NCBI GenBank assembly: GCA_037349105.1 | Contig: JAYJMM010000036.1 | Span: forward strand, 2,578,001-2,642,000 | Length of the DNA: 64,000 bases | Reading direction: 5' to 3' | DNA from: Limnomonas spitsbergensis | Lineage: Eukaryota > Chlorophyta > Chlorophyceae > Chlamydomonadales | Shown here: piece after piece, positions 8,622-19,400 of the stretch | How the letters are laid out: each line of letters starts with the position of its first letter | Numbering within the stretch: position 1 is the stretch's first letter | Notes under the pieces: generated by a model | What the model was told of the DNA's origin: nothing | What the model saw: only the letters and a program-made list of their open reading frames with translations | The model's database searches: none | Position numbers and translations under genes: made by a program

Positions 8622-9469
8622 GAACCTACTAGAACCGCCACAGGGCCAGCCACCTGTGTAGGCAGGTTTAGGAGAAGCACCGCTGCTACTGCACACGTCT
8701 CCTGTGGCTTAGGGCCAGGTGTCAACGGGGCAGTGGGGCGAGAGCAGCGGGTATTCTGCAGCGCCCGTGTTCCTGTGAACAGCTGGATGTTGAATAACAG
8801 GAGGATTCTGTAGGCCCTGTTGAGCCCCGCTGAAGATTCGGTTCGTTCTAATGCGACCCGCTGTAGATTTCTGATAATTCCTGACTTCTGATGGTTTCCG
8901 ATGGGTTCTGATGAATTCTGACTTCTGATGGTTTCTGATAATTTCTGACTTCTGATGGTTTCTGATGGGTTCTGATGAATTCTGACTTCTGACGGTTTCT
9001 GAGGGTTTCTGATGGATTCTGATAATTTCTGGTGGATTCTGATGGATTCTGGCTTCTACTCGTTATGATGGTTTCTGATGGGTTCTGACCCTTTATTGAC
9101 TTCAAACAGGCATGACAATGGTGACGGTACCAGATTCTGTATGCCCTGATCAGGCCAGAGAGAGATTGGGAACCCAGAGGCCTGAGTCAAGTTTTCGGTA
9201 CCTTGGTTGGACCTAGGGTTCGCCACGGGTTTCAGTGAGTGTTCTTTGGTGCCTTTCTTTGGTAAATTTCCGTTTGTCGATTTCCTGCAGTGGATTTTCT
9301 TCAGTGGATTTTCAGCCGACTGGCTGGATTGCAGTCAGGTGTTTAGGAGGCTTCCGTGTTAGGGAACTGACAAGTTCTGAGTGTACATATTTTCCGATCC
9401 CAGTTTCAGTACCACCCCTAGTCCGGCTCCCCACGCACGCCCGGTGTGCGTTTCGTGAGGAGCGGGGGG
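8622..9469. other. 3' untranslated/LTR-proximal region of the Gypsy element with degenerate TTCTGATGG repeats
   Basis: No gene seen. From about 8840 to 9090 the sequence is a run of imperfect repeats of TTCTGATGG/TTTCTGA type, which makes one spurious minus-strand frame. The 3' LTR of the retrotransposon should begin somewhere in 8.65-9.5 kb, but no boundary can be placed without the 5' LTR. Confidence 0.5.
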
Positions 9470-9702
9470 CGAGTAAAGTAGGGGCGGTACCCACAGCTAG
9501 GGGCGCCCGGGTAGGCCAGCCTTCTCTCTTATGCGGTACGTTGTACCAAGTTACCCCTTTACAGCCCTTGTACCTCCGCAGTGTAGTACAAGAGGCACGT
9601 GTGTACAGGTGTTGAACCTTAGTTGTGAGTAGTTTGAGCCTCTCTAAGGCAGTAATGACAGCTTACACCATTTTGGCACGGTTACTGCTTTATGGTGCGA
9701 CA
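9470..9702 (+). repeat. 233-bp direct repeat, copy 1
   Basis: This stretch (CGAGTAAAGTAGGGGCGGTA to GGTGCGACA) recurs at 10338-10569 with essentially one 1-bp deletion. Copy 1 is followed by GCAGTCACGG, copy 2 by the LINE reverse transcriptase. The two copies enclose 635 bp. They could be LTRs of a small element (the shared right end is CA, but the left end is not a clean TG) or a duplicated piece of the Gypsy 3' region. Confidence 0.85.
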
Positions 9703-10337
9703 GCAGTCACGGTATAATGCAGTATACGTGCCAAAACCGTAGGGACCGCTGACGCGTCCCCGTAGACTCCGCAGCTTCCCTGCGGAGCCCCCTTTTTAGG
9801 GTTACACGCCCAGCTTCCCACTTTCGGGAAGATCGGAGGCCAGGATTTCCCGTACCTTAGTAATAAGGGCTTGCCGGGACATTGTATCCCAGCTTGCCCA
9901 CTGTCCCTTACTTCGTTCCTTTTAAGTGGACAGACCTCTAATTGTAAACAGCACCGGCCTTTGTCCAGGATAAAGCCCAGTGAAGAGCATTAAGTCAGTA
10001 CCCCAATTACAGCCAAGCCTAGTTCAGCTACTCAGCCGACATAGCAAGCTCAAGACTCCCTAGCGGGAAGCCCGACTCAACCTAGGACTACGTCTACGGT
10101 CAGCGTCTGCGGCAACCCCCGCTTTACGCGGTAAGTGACCTCCCGTCCTGCCCGGCTCGCTACCAGACAGGCCGTGGATCTAGCCCTCCGAGCGTAGCAC
10201 CGTGTCTATCATCTAGAAATCCCAGCCGCAGCTTAACGCGTTGCGCATCCGCGGCCAGTGTGTAGACACTGAGCTCGCCCGTAGGCGTCCGCCACTCTGT
10301 GGGGAAGAAGTCCGCCACGGACCTGAAGCAACCATCA
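9703..10337. other. Non-coding spacer between the two direct repeats
   Basis: No open frame of note. An imperfect inverted repeat straddles the left junction: 9671-9688 pairs with 9719-9736 (16 of 18 positions). The rest is unremarkable, moderately GC-rich sequence, and could be LTR or internal sequence of the element defined by the repeats. Confidence 0.4.
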
Positions 10338-10569
10338 CGAGTAAAGTAGGGGCGGTACCCACAGCTAGGGGCGCCCGGGTAGGCCAGCCTTCTCTCTTAT
10401 GCGGTACGTTGTACCAAGTTACCCCTTTACAGCCCTTGTACCTCCGCAGTGTAGTACAAGAGGCACGTGTGTACAGGTGTTGAACTTAGTTGTGAGTAGT
10501 TTGAGCCTCTCTAAGGCAGTAATGACAGCTTACACCATTTTGGCACGGTTACTGCTTTATGGTGCGACA
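10338..10569 (+). repeat. 232-bp direct repeat, copy 2
   Basis: Near-identical to 9470-9702 (GAACTTAG in place of GAACCTTAG). It ends exactly where LINE reverse-transcriptase sequence begins (10570), so this is a breakpoint. Confidence 0.85.
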
Positions 10570-12188
10570 CATATGACTGCATTGACAGAGATTTATTGTG
10601 GCGGAGATTACAGAGCATGGGTGTGCACGGCCGGATTTTAGAAAGTTTGAAGGAGATGTATCAGGATGTAAAAATCCGTGTACGGGTTGGTGGTAACCTG
10701 GGAGATAGTTTCTCCTCCTTTATGGGTGTTAAACAAGGAGACCCGCTGTCCCCTCTATTGTTTGGCCTGTTTATCGACCGTTTCGAGAAGTTTGTTGCAA
10801 GTGAGTGCCCTGATATTGGCGCCCGTCTTTCACATGCTTTGGTCAGAGTTTTACTTTATGCTGATGATCTGGTGTCATTCGCTGAATCGCCGGATGATCT
10901 GCAAAAACTTCTTGATGCTCTCCATATTTTTTGTCGCCACAATGCCTTGACAGTCAATATAAAAAAACTGAAGCAGTTGTTTTTAAGCATAAATATTGCA
11001 GTCATTTGGCATCTCTGTCTTATGACGGAAGCGTTCTTGATATTAAGCCTCTTTTCATCTACTTGGGTATGTTATTTGATGAGGCAGAGGGTATGAAGGG
11101 GGCAGGTAGACGTTGTGTCAACAAAGGGAGGGCAGCTTTGTATGCCATGGTCCGGAGATGTCATGAGCTTGACATACACAATGTTCACATTAAATGTCAT
11201 GTTTTTGACTCTTTGGTGAAGCCTATTCTGTTTTAAGGGTGTGAAATTTGGGGACCAGGTCTCCTTTCGCAAGGAGTCGGCTTGACAGATACTGGTTTCT
11301 CTAGAGATTTGGAGGTAATTCACAAGGGTTTCCTTAGGCAGTGTCTGGGTCTTCGCAAGTCTATGGCCGAGTATGTTCTCATGAGTGAACTGCACCGTGA
11401 CCCCCTTATCTTAAGTCTTTTTCAGCAGACCCTGAGTTTTTAGAATAGAATTAATCTGAGGCCTGACAATGACCTTGTGAAATGGCTACCGTATGTAGGA
11501 AAGTTGTAAGTTGGCGAAGGCTGGCACTTCACTTTGTTGGGCTGGTTTTCTGTCTACGATATTGATGACTCTGGGTATTGATTTATTGACTGCTTCAGCC
11601 AATACCTCTTTGGATATTGAGGTCATTGTGAATTCAGCTAGGGATCAGTGGCTTTCAAAACTTTCCAGGGACATGCCACGTGCGGCCCTGTCAGTACGTG
11701 CTACTCCTGAATCAGAACGCTCGGGGTTCAAATTGTTTACGTTCTCTAAGTGGTTCCAAATTAAGCGTGATGTGAAGGAGACTTTCTGGTACAATTTGAG
11801 TAAGCCTAATATTATTTTTGCTGTAGCCCGGTATCGGATGGGGTCGCATTGGCTGAATGTTGAGACGTGGCGCTTTGAGAAACCCTGTGTGCCTCGGTGC
11901 AAGAGGATTTGTAGATGTTGCAATCTTAAATGTCGGGAGGATGAGCTTCACATGATTTACTGCCCGTTCTATACAGACCTTCATTTTCAGTTTAACCTTA
12001 CTTTCCATAATTTCCTAGAGGACGAGGTTGAGGCCATGAAACGGTACCCAAATGGAATGTGGGGCAAACTAAATGCAGCGGATTCTGCATATGTGATCTG
12101 GGAGAAATTTGGTTGTTTTATCTTTCAGTGTATGATGAAAAGAGAGAACCATCTCAAAACTTTGCCGAAATTCCTGTCTCCCCCCTAA
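10570..12188 (+). pseudogene. Non-LTR retrotransposon (LINE) reverse transcriptase, 5'-truncated and frameshifted
   Basis: Reverse transcriptase blocks are clear: CIDRDLLWRRLQSMG, then GVKQGDPLSPLLFGLFID, then the catalytic LLYADDLVSFAES (about 10850-10890). The amino-terminal RT blocks and the endonuclease are missing because the sequence starts abruptly at the 232-bp repeat. Breaks: a frame change in an A7 run at 10961-10967, an in-frame TAA at 11234-11236, a TAG at 11441-11443, then another frame change before the carboxy-terminal frame 11511-12188. That last frame has a Cys/His cluster (CRCCNLKC ... HMIYC), typical of the zinc knuckle at the end of LINE ORF2. The base composition is visibly more AT-rich than the neighbouring Gypsy element, suggesting a different history. 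The product is not functional as it stands. Confidence 0.88.
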
Positions 12189-12204
12189 CTCTCTAGGCGG
12201 TGCT

Positions 12205-12435
12205 CAATCGAACTCTTTTGCACCTACGTCATGTTTTATGGCTGGGGCTTATCTTCTGCACTATGGGGTTCATTCCCACGCCACTGTCGTGGTTGTGTGC
12301 TAGTTGCTTGCCCAGGGGGGTCACTGGTTTTCGCATTCTGTCCTAGTGTATCAAGTGCATGTACCGGTTTACGGGCACATGTCCCATGCATCAAGTGTGA
12401 TGCTCTGTTGGACTGTAAAAACTTCACAAAACTTC
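12205..12435 (+). repeat. LINE-tail-like dispersed repeat, copy 1
   Basis: Directly behind the LINE frame. The segment from CGAACTCTTTTGCACC through GTTGGACTGTAAAA recurs at about 54205-54440 and, more diverged and shorter, at about 52050-52160. Its position after ORF2 suggests it is the 3' untranslated tail of the LINE family; the other copies would then be 5'-truncated insertions. Confidence 0.75.
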
Positions 12436-12469
12436 ACATCAACACCATCACTACACTACAAGACGGCGT

Positions 12470-12905
12470 GGGGGGCGTTACTAGGGTAAAACGGCTTTTT
12501 ACTAGGGTGAAAATGTCCGATACTAGGTAAACGCGTTTACCATGGTAAAAGTCGTTTACCCTGGTAAGGGTAAGAGTACCCTGGTAAAGGCAATGTTACC
12601 ATGGTGGTACCCTGGTAACGATACCTCGGTACTTGTGTCCGTTACTACGGTAACAATACCATGGTTGTACCATGGTAGTGGTGTCCGTTACTATGGTAAC
12701 CGTACCCGGGTACAAATGTCCGATACTAGGTAACAGTACCCTGGTATACCCTGGTATGCCGTGTCCGATACTATGGTAACCGTACCCTGTTCGTACCATG
12801 GTAGTTGTGTCCGATACTATGGTAACCGTACCCTGTTCGTACCATGGTAGTTGTGTCCGTTACTATGGTAACCGTACCATGGTACAAATGTCCGATACTA
12901 GCAAC
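12470..12905. repeat. 46-bp tandem array of palindromic TACCATGGTA / GGTAAC units
   Basis: Units start with GTGTCCG at 12761, 12807 and 12853 (46-bp spacing), and more diverged units extend left to about 12470. Each unit holds self-complementary cores such as TACCATGGTA and ATGGTAACCGTACC. Because both strands read alike, short frames open on both strands (TMVQMSDT-like peptides); they are repeat artefacts. Confidence 0.85.
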
Positions 12906-13887
12906 ATAGCTAGCAACATTTCCAAACCTCAAACAGCAAGACCCGCAACATGTATGCACATGACTGTCTTGCTCTTACATTCAGTACGATGGACAGCACA
13001 AATTGCAACTTCGCCGCCACATAGAATTTGTGCCTCACACTCGCGTAGGAGTCCCATCGCTGTCAAGGTACCATAAAACTATACGCAGACGCCTTATCGA
13101 TGGGGATGCATGGTTGTAACCCCCATTATCTGGCTCCCGACGGATGCGGAGATAGGAAGCTGCAACACAGCACACTTCACCTCCTCAGCATAAAGGCAAA
13201 CAACAAGGCTTCCTCTCCGAACAGAAACAACATCAACCCACCTCAGGCATGTATTTCACAGTACTTCTTCCAAGCCGCACAAGCTGGCTAGACCTACGCA
13301 ATCGACGGCTTTGCATCACTATGTTGGACATACCCGCATTCTCGACCGAGCGCGCTCGGCACACTTATACAGCAGCGCACGGGCGAGCGTAATCATAGTA
13401 TTTGTAAAAGGCTAAAAGCTGTGCCTTTGGCGCAGCCCCCGAGTGACGAGCGTGCCCTCAAAACTGTTGCGGTGTCCTAGGCTGCTGTGTGTTCCAGCAG
13501 TAGTTGCCGAGTTTTTCCCTGTTGCCTCTGTTTACGTTCTGAACATGTTGGACGATGGTGCTGCTTTGTTGGTGGGATGTTGGGTGGTGCTGGTGATGTG
13601 TGTGTTGCGTGTGTTGCTCGTGCGACGGGGTTATAAGTATTGTGTATGTATGTAGGGTTATACCGCGTTTGCGTGCGTGCATACTAGTTGGTTCTGATCG
13701 GCAAGCTCTAAAGCATAAAATGAAGTGGGATAGTTTCCGTAAGGGTTAAGTCACCCTTCCCGGTCGTTATGTAGTTAACCTGTCGACTATACTTTCCTTC
13801 AGTAGTTAGAAGTTGGACGTTGATCTTCCTATGGCAGTGGAACCCTCTCGTGTTCCTCTATTTATACTAGACCTTCTGCCTTTTTCT
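12906..13887. other. No gene recognised
   Basis: Only short frames are present, none with a recognisable domain. Moderately AT-rich intergenic sequence. Confidence 0.5.
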
Positions 13888-14107
13888 TTGCCCTAGTCTT
13901 ACGAACTAGTGTGCCACCACTGTCATTCTCCTTGCCCTAGTCTTACGAACTAGAGTGCCACCACTGTCATTCTCCTTGCCCTAATCTTACGAACTGGTGT
14001 GCCACCACTGTCATTCTCCTTGCCCTAGTCTTACGAACTAGTGTGCCACCACTGTCATTTTCCGTGCCCTAGCCTCACAAACTAGAGTGCCACCCCTTGT
14101 AATCTCT
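13888..14107 (+). repeat. 44-bp minisatellite, five copies
   Basis: Units begin at 13888, 13932, 13976, 14020 and 14064 (exactly 44 bp apart), consensus start TTGCCCTAGTCTTACGAACT. Copies differ by a few substitutions; the last is the most diverged. Confidence 0.92.
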
Positions 14108-15825
14108 TGAACACCTCTGAACCCCCGCCCCTTCGAACGTCTCTTATCCCGGCTCTCTGAGTGTGTCCATACCAGTCAGCCAGAACTTAGATCTCTTTCA
14201 GTTTTCTGTGCTGGAACCTGTTGCGTGCGCTTGCTGCATGTTTTCTGTAAGGTGCATTGCATGTTGCGCCACTGCGGCACCGTGCCTGAGTGCCTCAGTC
14301 CCTCTGCAAGGATTCCTGGTTTGTCCACCAGTTGTCCAGCTGAGGCGCTGAGCATGGCACATGCCGCTTTGTCAAAAAATTGCCATCGCATCAACTTCAT
14401 TAGCAGTATGTGCAAGCTGGGTATCAGAAGTGATATTGTGTACACATGAACAATCTGATTGCACACCGAACACAGCATTGCAGCTGACCAGTCATGAGCA
14501 GCAGGTCCCAAGCCTCAATCAGAACAGACAAAGGTACCAATGTGTTGACATGTGTGTGCGCATATCTGTTTCTTGTTAAACTGCTGCAGTTGTGGTGTGT
14601 CTGGATGACGGAGTTGGTGCATGGCTTGGACGCTTTGTCGAAAGTTAATCACACTTCATTCACGAAGAATTGGAGCAGGCACGCAATTCTGCCAACCCCC
14701 TGCTGCCAGCACTGCCAAACCTTGCATAGAAAACGAGTTTGTACCTAGAGCAAAGCTGCACGATAGTCCCCACGATGGTATGTCACATGTTCTGCAGTGT
14801 GCCAGTGTCCACTGCAAGTTCGAAAACTAGGCAGCCGCTGGCTGTAGCGCTACGGATCAACGCGAGCAGCCCTGTAACCATGCCTAACATGTTCAGCAAG
14901 TTTGTGCTTACAGCAGCGCAACGCGAGTGCACGACACGTACTGTGCAGTATGAACTTTCGGGGAAGAAAGTCCAAAACTAGGCCATGGCTACCCCGCCAC
15001 GAGCATATACATTGCTACCAGACTTGCCAGTTGCTTTGTGCCCAATACGAAGCAACGCGGTGGCCTGTTTCTGAAATCGGCACCATTTTTCACCACAAAC
15101 CCCTGCAAATAGCATGCCCAAGAAAGCACGGCTCGTTCGATCCACTCTGCGCGCCTCCGTTGCAGTGCACTGTCATAAGCTAGGGAAGCACGAGCTACGC
15201 CATCGGAATTTAAAATACACGCAACACTGGGGCGACCGCGAAGAACGAGCCTTCCACATTGTCGGACACTTTGGCGGTTGGTAACCGATGTCCCAGTGAA
15301 CACAACTGAAAACCCAAACCCTATCCGTTTTCGTTCCTTTCAGTCACTCGGGTATAATCAGATAAGTCTGACAAACTCTAATACCGTACGTATACCAGAT
15401 TTCTTTCAACCACATTAGAGATCGCCCATCGTCATACGCTTAGGGTACGCTTAGGGTGTAGGACAGAGAGCCAAGAATTGATGCGCCTCGCGCAGCCAGC
15501 ATTGACATACTTCGTGAGTCGATCAAGCAATTTTAGGTGGGCACCTGAGCTTACATAAAACGCCGAAGGAGTTTAGGGTTGGGAGTTAGTTTGGCCATCG
15601 AATTGAGTAGCGAGAAACAAATTCATCGATGCGGAGGAACTCTTTGAAGACGCCATAGATGCCCAGGAGTAGCTCATCTAGGAGAAGGAGGACGAGGATA
15701 TTGGATTATTTGGATTACTCCTGGCTGCTGATGCCGAAATGGCCTTACACGCAACAGCAGCAGGTCTCAATCAGGCAGTTAATTACCGGCACAATGTGGG
15801 CAGGACAGCAGATATCAGATGCCGT
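14108..15825. other. No gene recognised
   Basis: Only frames of up to about 110 codons, with no domain or codon-bias signal I trust. The sequence becomes GCATGC-rich towards the right. Confidence 0.5.
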
Positions 15826-16480
15826 GAGAACGATGCATGCAGCAGCTACCCGCATGCATGCCAATACACCTTCCGCATGCAGTTGCTCCCCGCAGGCAAG
15901 CCGGCTCCCCACTTGAATGACAACACCGTGCCTGCATGCAGAGCATCCCACTGGCACGACAGCACTCCGCATGCATGTAGAAGCGTTCCACCGGCAGGAC
16001 AGCACCCTGACAGCATGCAAAGCACCCAGCCGGCATAACGTGCGCTCGGCCATACGGATTGCACTCTGCGTGCATGCAGTTGCGCCACACGGGCACGACA
16101 ACTCCTTGCCTACATATGGCCCCGCCAGCACGACAGCACCCTGCTTGCATGCATGCACCCCACTGGAATGACAGCAACGGCATGCATACAAAGGTCCCCG
16201 ACATCATGACAACACCCTGCTTGCTTGCATAGCACCCTGCATGCATGCATATGGCTCCAACAGCACGACAGTACCTGCTGGCATGCATAGTACCCCACCT
16301 GTCTGACAGCACCCCGCCTGCGTACAAGGTGCCCCGACATCATGACAACACCCTGCTTACTTGCACAGCATCCTCCATGCATGCATCTAGCCTTGCCGGC
16401 ACGACAACACCATGCGTGCCTGCAGTAGTGCCCGACCGGCACGACCCCACTGACATGCACTGCATGCATGCTGATGCAAC
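15826..16480. repeat. Degenerate ATGCATGC-rich tandem repeats
   Basis: Recurrent motifs GCATGCATGC, GGCACGACAGCACC and CATGACAACACCCTGC at irregular spacing of roughly 35-45 bp. They keep long frames open on the minus strand (Met-His-Ala-Cys-rich), which I regard as non-coding. The array is probably an older relative of the 41-bp array that follows. Confidence 0.7.
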
Positions 16481-16619
16481 TTGGCCCCACCTACCTCTGG
16501 CAGAAAGACATACAGTACACTCTATGCATGATGCCTAACTACCTACCTCACTGGCATGCACTTCCTGTGGGCAACAACACAGCCACACCCACTGGCATGA
16601 ACTACATGCACCCTTTAGC

Positions 16620-17900
16620 ACCCACACCCCCACAGACATGCTCTGCCTGCACATTGCAGCACCGCCGCACCCACTGGCATGTACTGCCTGTGCGCAGAAG
16701 TACCATTGCACCCACTGGCATGTACTGCCTGTGTGCAGCAACACCACTGCACCCACTGGCATGTACTGCCTGTGCACAGCAGCACCACTGTACCCACTGA
16801 CATGCACTGCCTGTGCGCAGCAGCACCACTGCACCCACTGGCATGTACAGCATGTGCACAGCAGCACCACTGCACCCACTGACATGCACTGCCTGTGTGC
16901 AGCAGCACCACTGCACCCACTTGCATGTACTGCCTGTGTGGGCAGCACCACTGCACCCAATGACATGTACTGCCTGTGCGCAGCAGCACCACTGCACCCA
17001 ATAGCATGTACTGCCTGTGCGCAGCAAAACCACTGCACCCACTACCATGCACTGCCTGTGCGCAGCAGAACCACAGCACCCAATGGCATGTACTGCCTGT
17101 GCGCAGCAGCACCACTGCACCCAATGGCATGTACTGCCTGTGTGCAGCAGCACCACCGCACCCAATGGCATGTACTGCCTGTGCGCAGCAAAACCACTGC
17201 ACCCACTGGCATGCACTGCATGTACGCAACATCACCACCGCACCCAATGGCATGTACTGCCTGTGCGCAGCAGCACCACTGCACCCAATGGCATGTACTG
17301 CCTGTGTGCAGCAAAACCACTGCACCCAATGGCATGTACTGCATGTGCGCAGCAGCACCACTGCACCCACTGACTTGCACTGCCTGTGTGCAGCAGCACC
17401 ACTGCACCCAATGGCATGTACTGCATGTGCGCAGCAAAACCACTGCACCCAATGGCATGTACTGCCTGTGCGCAGCAGCACCGCACCCAATGGCATGTAC
17501 TGCCTGTGCGCAGCAGCACCACTGCACCCAATGGCATGCATTGCATGTGCGCAGCAGCACTACCGCACCCACCGGCATGCACTGCATGTGCGCAGCATCA
17601 CCACCGCACCCACTAGCATGCACTGCCTGTGCGCAGCATCACCACCGCACCCACTAGCATGCACTGCCTGTGCACAGCAGCACCACCGCACCCACTGGCA
17701 TGCACTGCTTGTGCGCAGCAGCACCACTGCACCCACTGGCATGCACTGCATGTGTGCTACAGTACCGCAGCACACACTGACATGCAACACATACACGGTG
17801 ATGCATCGCCGTACCCACTGGCATGCACTGCCAGCTTGCTGCTGCACCTCTGCTCCCACTGGTATGCAGTCATGCTAGCACTGCTGTAGCGCTTCACCCA
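16620..17900. repeat. 41-bp minisatellite
   Basis: The unit is CTGTGCGCAGCAGCACCACT followed by GCACCCAATGGCATGTACTGC, 41 bp (for example, starts at 17101 and 17142). About 28-30 copies with point variants, degrading after 17750. Since 41 is not a multiple of three, a stop-free unit opens all frames as a 41-residue super-repeat, giving Cys-rich frames of up to 339 codons on both strands. These are not supported as genes. Confidence 0.92.
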
Positions 17901-18414
17901 CTAGTATGCACTGTATGCCAACACTGCTGCAGTACCGGACCCACCAGCATGCACTACATGTATGCTGAAGCATGACCGCACTCATTGGCATGCACTGCCC
18001 CTTCGCTGCAGTACCGCAGCACCCCCACTACCATGAATGGCATGTGCAATGGAAGCCAACGAGTGACAATACCAGTTCATGTGCCTTGTGTTCTGAGTTC
18101 CGTTAATGGATACCGGTAGTGGTTTATGGATGCTTAGGACAGAAGCTTCAGCCCAACAGCCATTGATAATGATGGCGATGCACATTGGAGGCCAAGCAAA
18201 CATGCAACCACTTCATCTACCTTATGTTATGAGATCCAGGAATGGATACTAGTCGTGGTCTAGTGATGCACCTGTTAGATTTTGCGTGCCAAGCTGACAT
18301 TCAGAACACAATAGTGATGGCACGACATACTGGAAGCCAATTAGCACCGCAGCAACTTAATCTCGCTTGTGTTATGCAGTCCGGGAACTATGTTTACCAG
18401 TAGTGGTCATTGGG
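17901..18414. other. Degenerate end of the 41-bp array, then unique sequence
   Basis: Isolated GCATGCACTG units persist to about 18010. No gene seen in the remainder. Confidence 0.5.
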
Positions 18415-19400
18415 AGCGAAACAGCCCCACAACTCCTGCTCAGAAGTCTAGCAAACTGGAACTGCAGTTCTAAAATATGTCAACAAAGGCATAGCATTGG
18501 TTTTCTGAAGGAATTTGGACATCTGCATGTTGGCCTCAGCCATCGCGGCACCCTGAAAGCTGGGCCAAGAGGGCCATTGAGAGCAAAAGAGCCCCAAAAC
18601 ACCTCCTCCTAATTAAACCAAACTGAAACAGCAGTCCTAAAATATTTCAACAAAGGTATAGCATTACTTTCTGGAGGAATTTGGACACCTGCAAGTTGGC
18701 CTCAGCCACTACGGCGCCCTCAAAGCAGGGGGGCCAAGAGGACCATTGAGAGCAAAAAGCCCCAAAACACCTTATCGTAATTCTTCCGAACTGGAACAGC
18801 ACTCCTGATATATGTCAACAAAGGCATCGCATTGGTGTTCTGGAGGAATACGGACACCTGCAAGTTGGTTTCAGCCACCGTGGCGCCCTCAAAAAAAAGG
18901 CCAACAGGGCCATTGATTGCGGAAAAAACCCAGAAAGCCTTCTCAGAAATCAACCATACTGGATCAGCAGTCCTAAAATATGTCAAGAAAGGCATAGCAT
19001 TAGTTTCTGGAGGAATTTGGATACCAGCAAGTAGGCCTCTGCTACCGTGGCGGTGTGGTACCCTTAAAGCAGGGGCCGAGAGGGCCATTGAGAGCAAAAC
19101 GGCATACCCAAAACACCTCCTTAGAATTTAACCAAACTGGAACAGCAGTCCTAATGTCTGTCACTCAACTATGTCTGCCAGTGGTTTTCCTAAGGAATTA
19201 GGACAACAGTAAGTAGGCTGCAGCTACCAGTGCAGCCTTTAAAGGAGGGCCGAGGGGGCCATACAGAGTCAAACGGTCCCTTATTACATCCTCAGAATTG
19301 AACAAAACTGGACACGCAATCTTGAACTGTGTCAAAGAAGTCACAGGAGTCTGAGGGAATAAAGACACCTGAGAGTTGGTCTCAGCTACACATGCAGCCA
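18415..19400 (+). repeat. Tandem repeat with a period of about 168-178 bp, about five or six diverged copies
   Basis: Markers such as CCAAAACACCT/CCAGAAAGCCT recur at 18594, 18762, 18930 and 19108, and a more diverged form near 19279. Each unit also contains ACTGGAACAGCAGTCCT, a TATGTCAACAAAGGCAT-like core and GGGCCATTGAGAGCAAAA. The period is near that of a typical satellite monomer, but the copy number is low. Confidence 0.85.

Noticed and set aside
9470..10569. Firm assignment of the 233-bp repeats as LTRs of the methyltransferase element
   Set aside because: The left boundary is not TG, no target-site duplication is visible, and the 5' LTR of the Gypsy element is outside the window, so the link cannot be shown.
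13888..14107. Regularly spaced repeats resembling a CRISPR array
   Set aside because: The copies are contiguous 44-bp tandem units without unique spacers, in a eukaryotic context.
16615..17657. Long Cys-rich frames on both strands (up to 339 codons)
   Set aside because: They are translations of a 41-bp tandem repeat; the same peptide repeat appears in several frames, and no start context or exon supports them.
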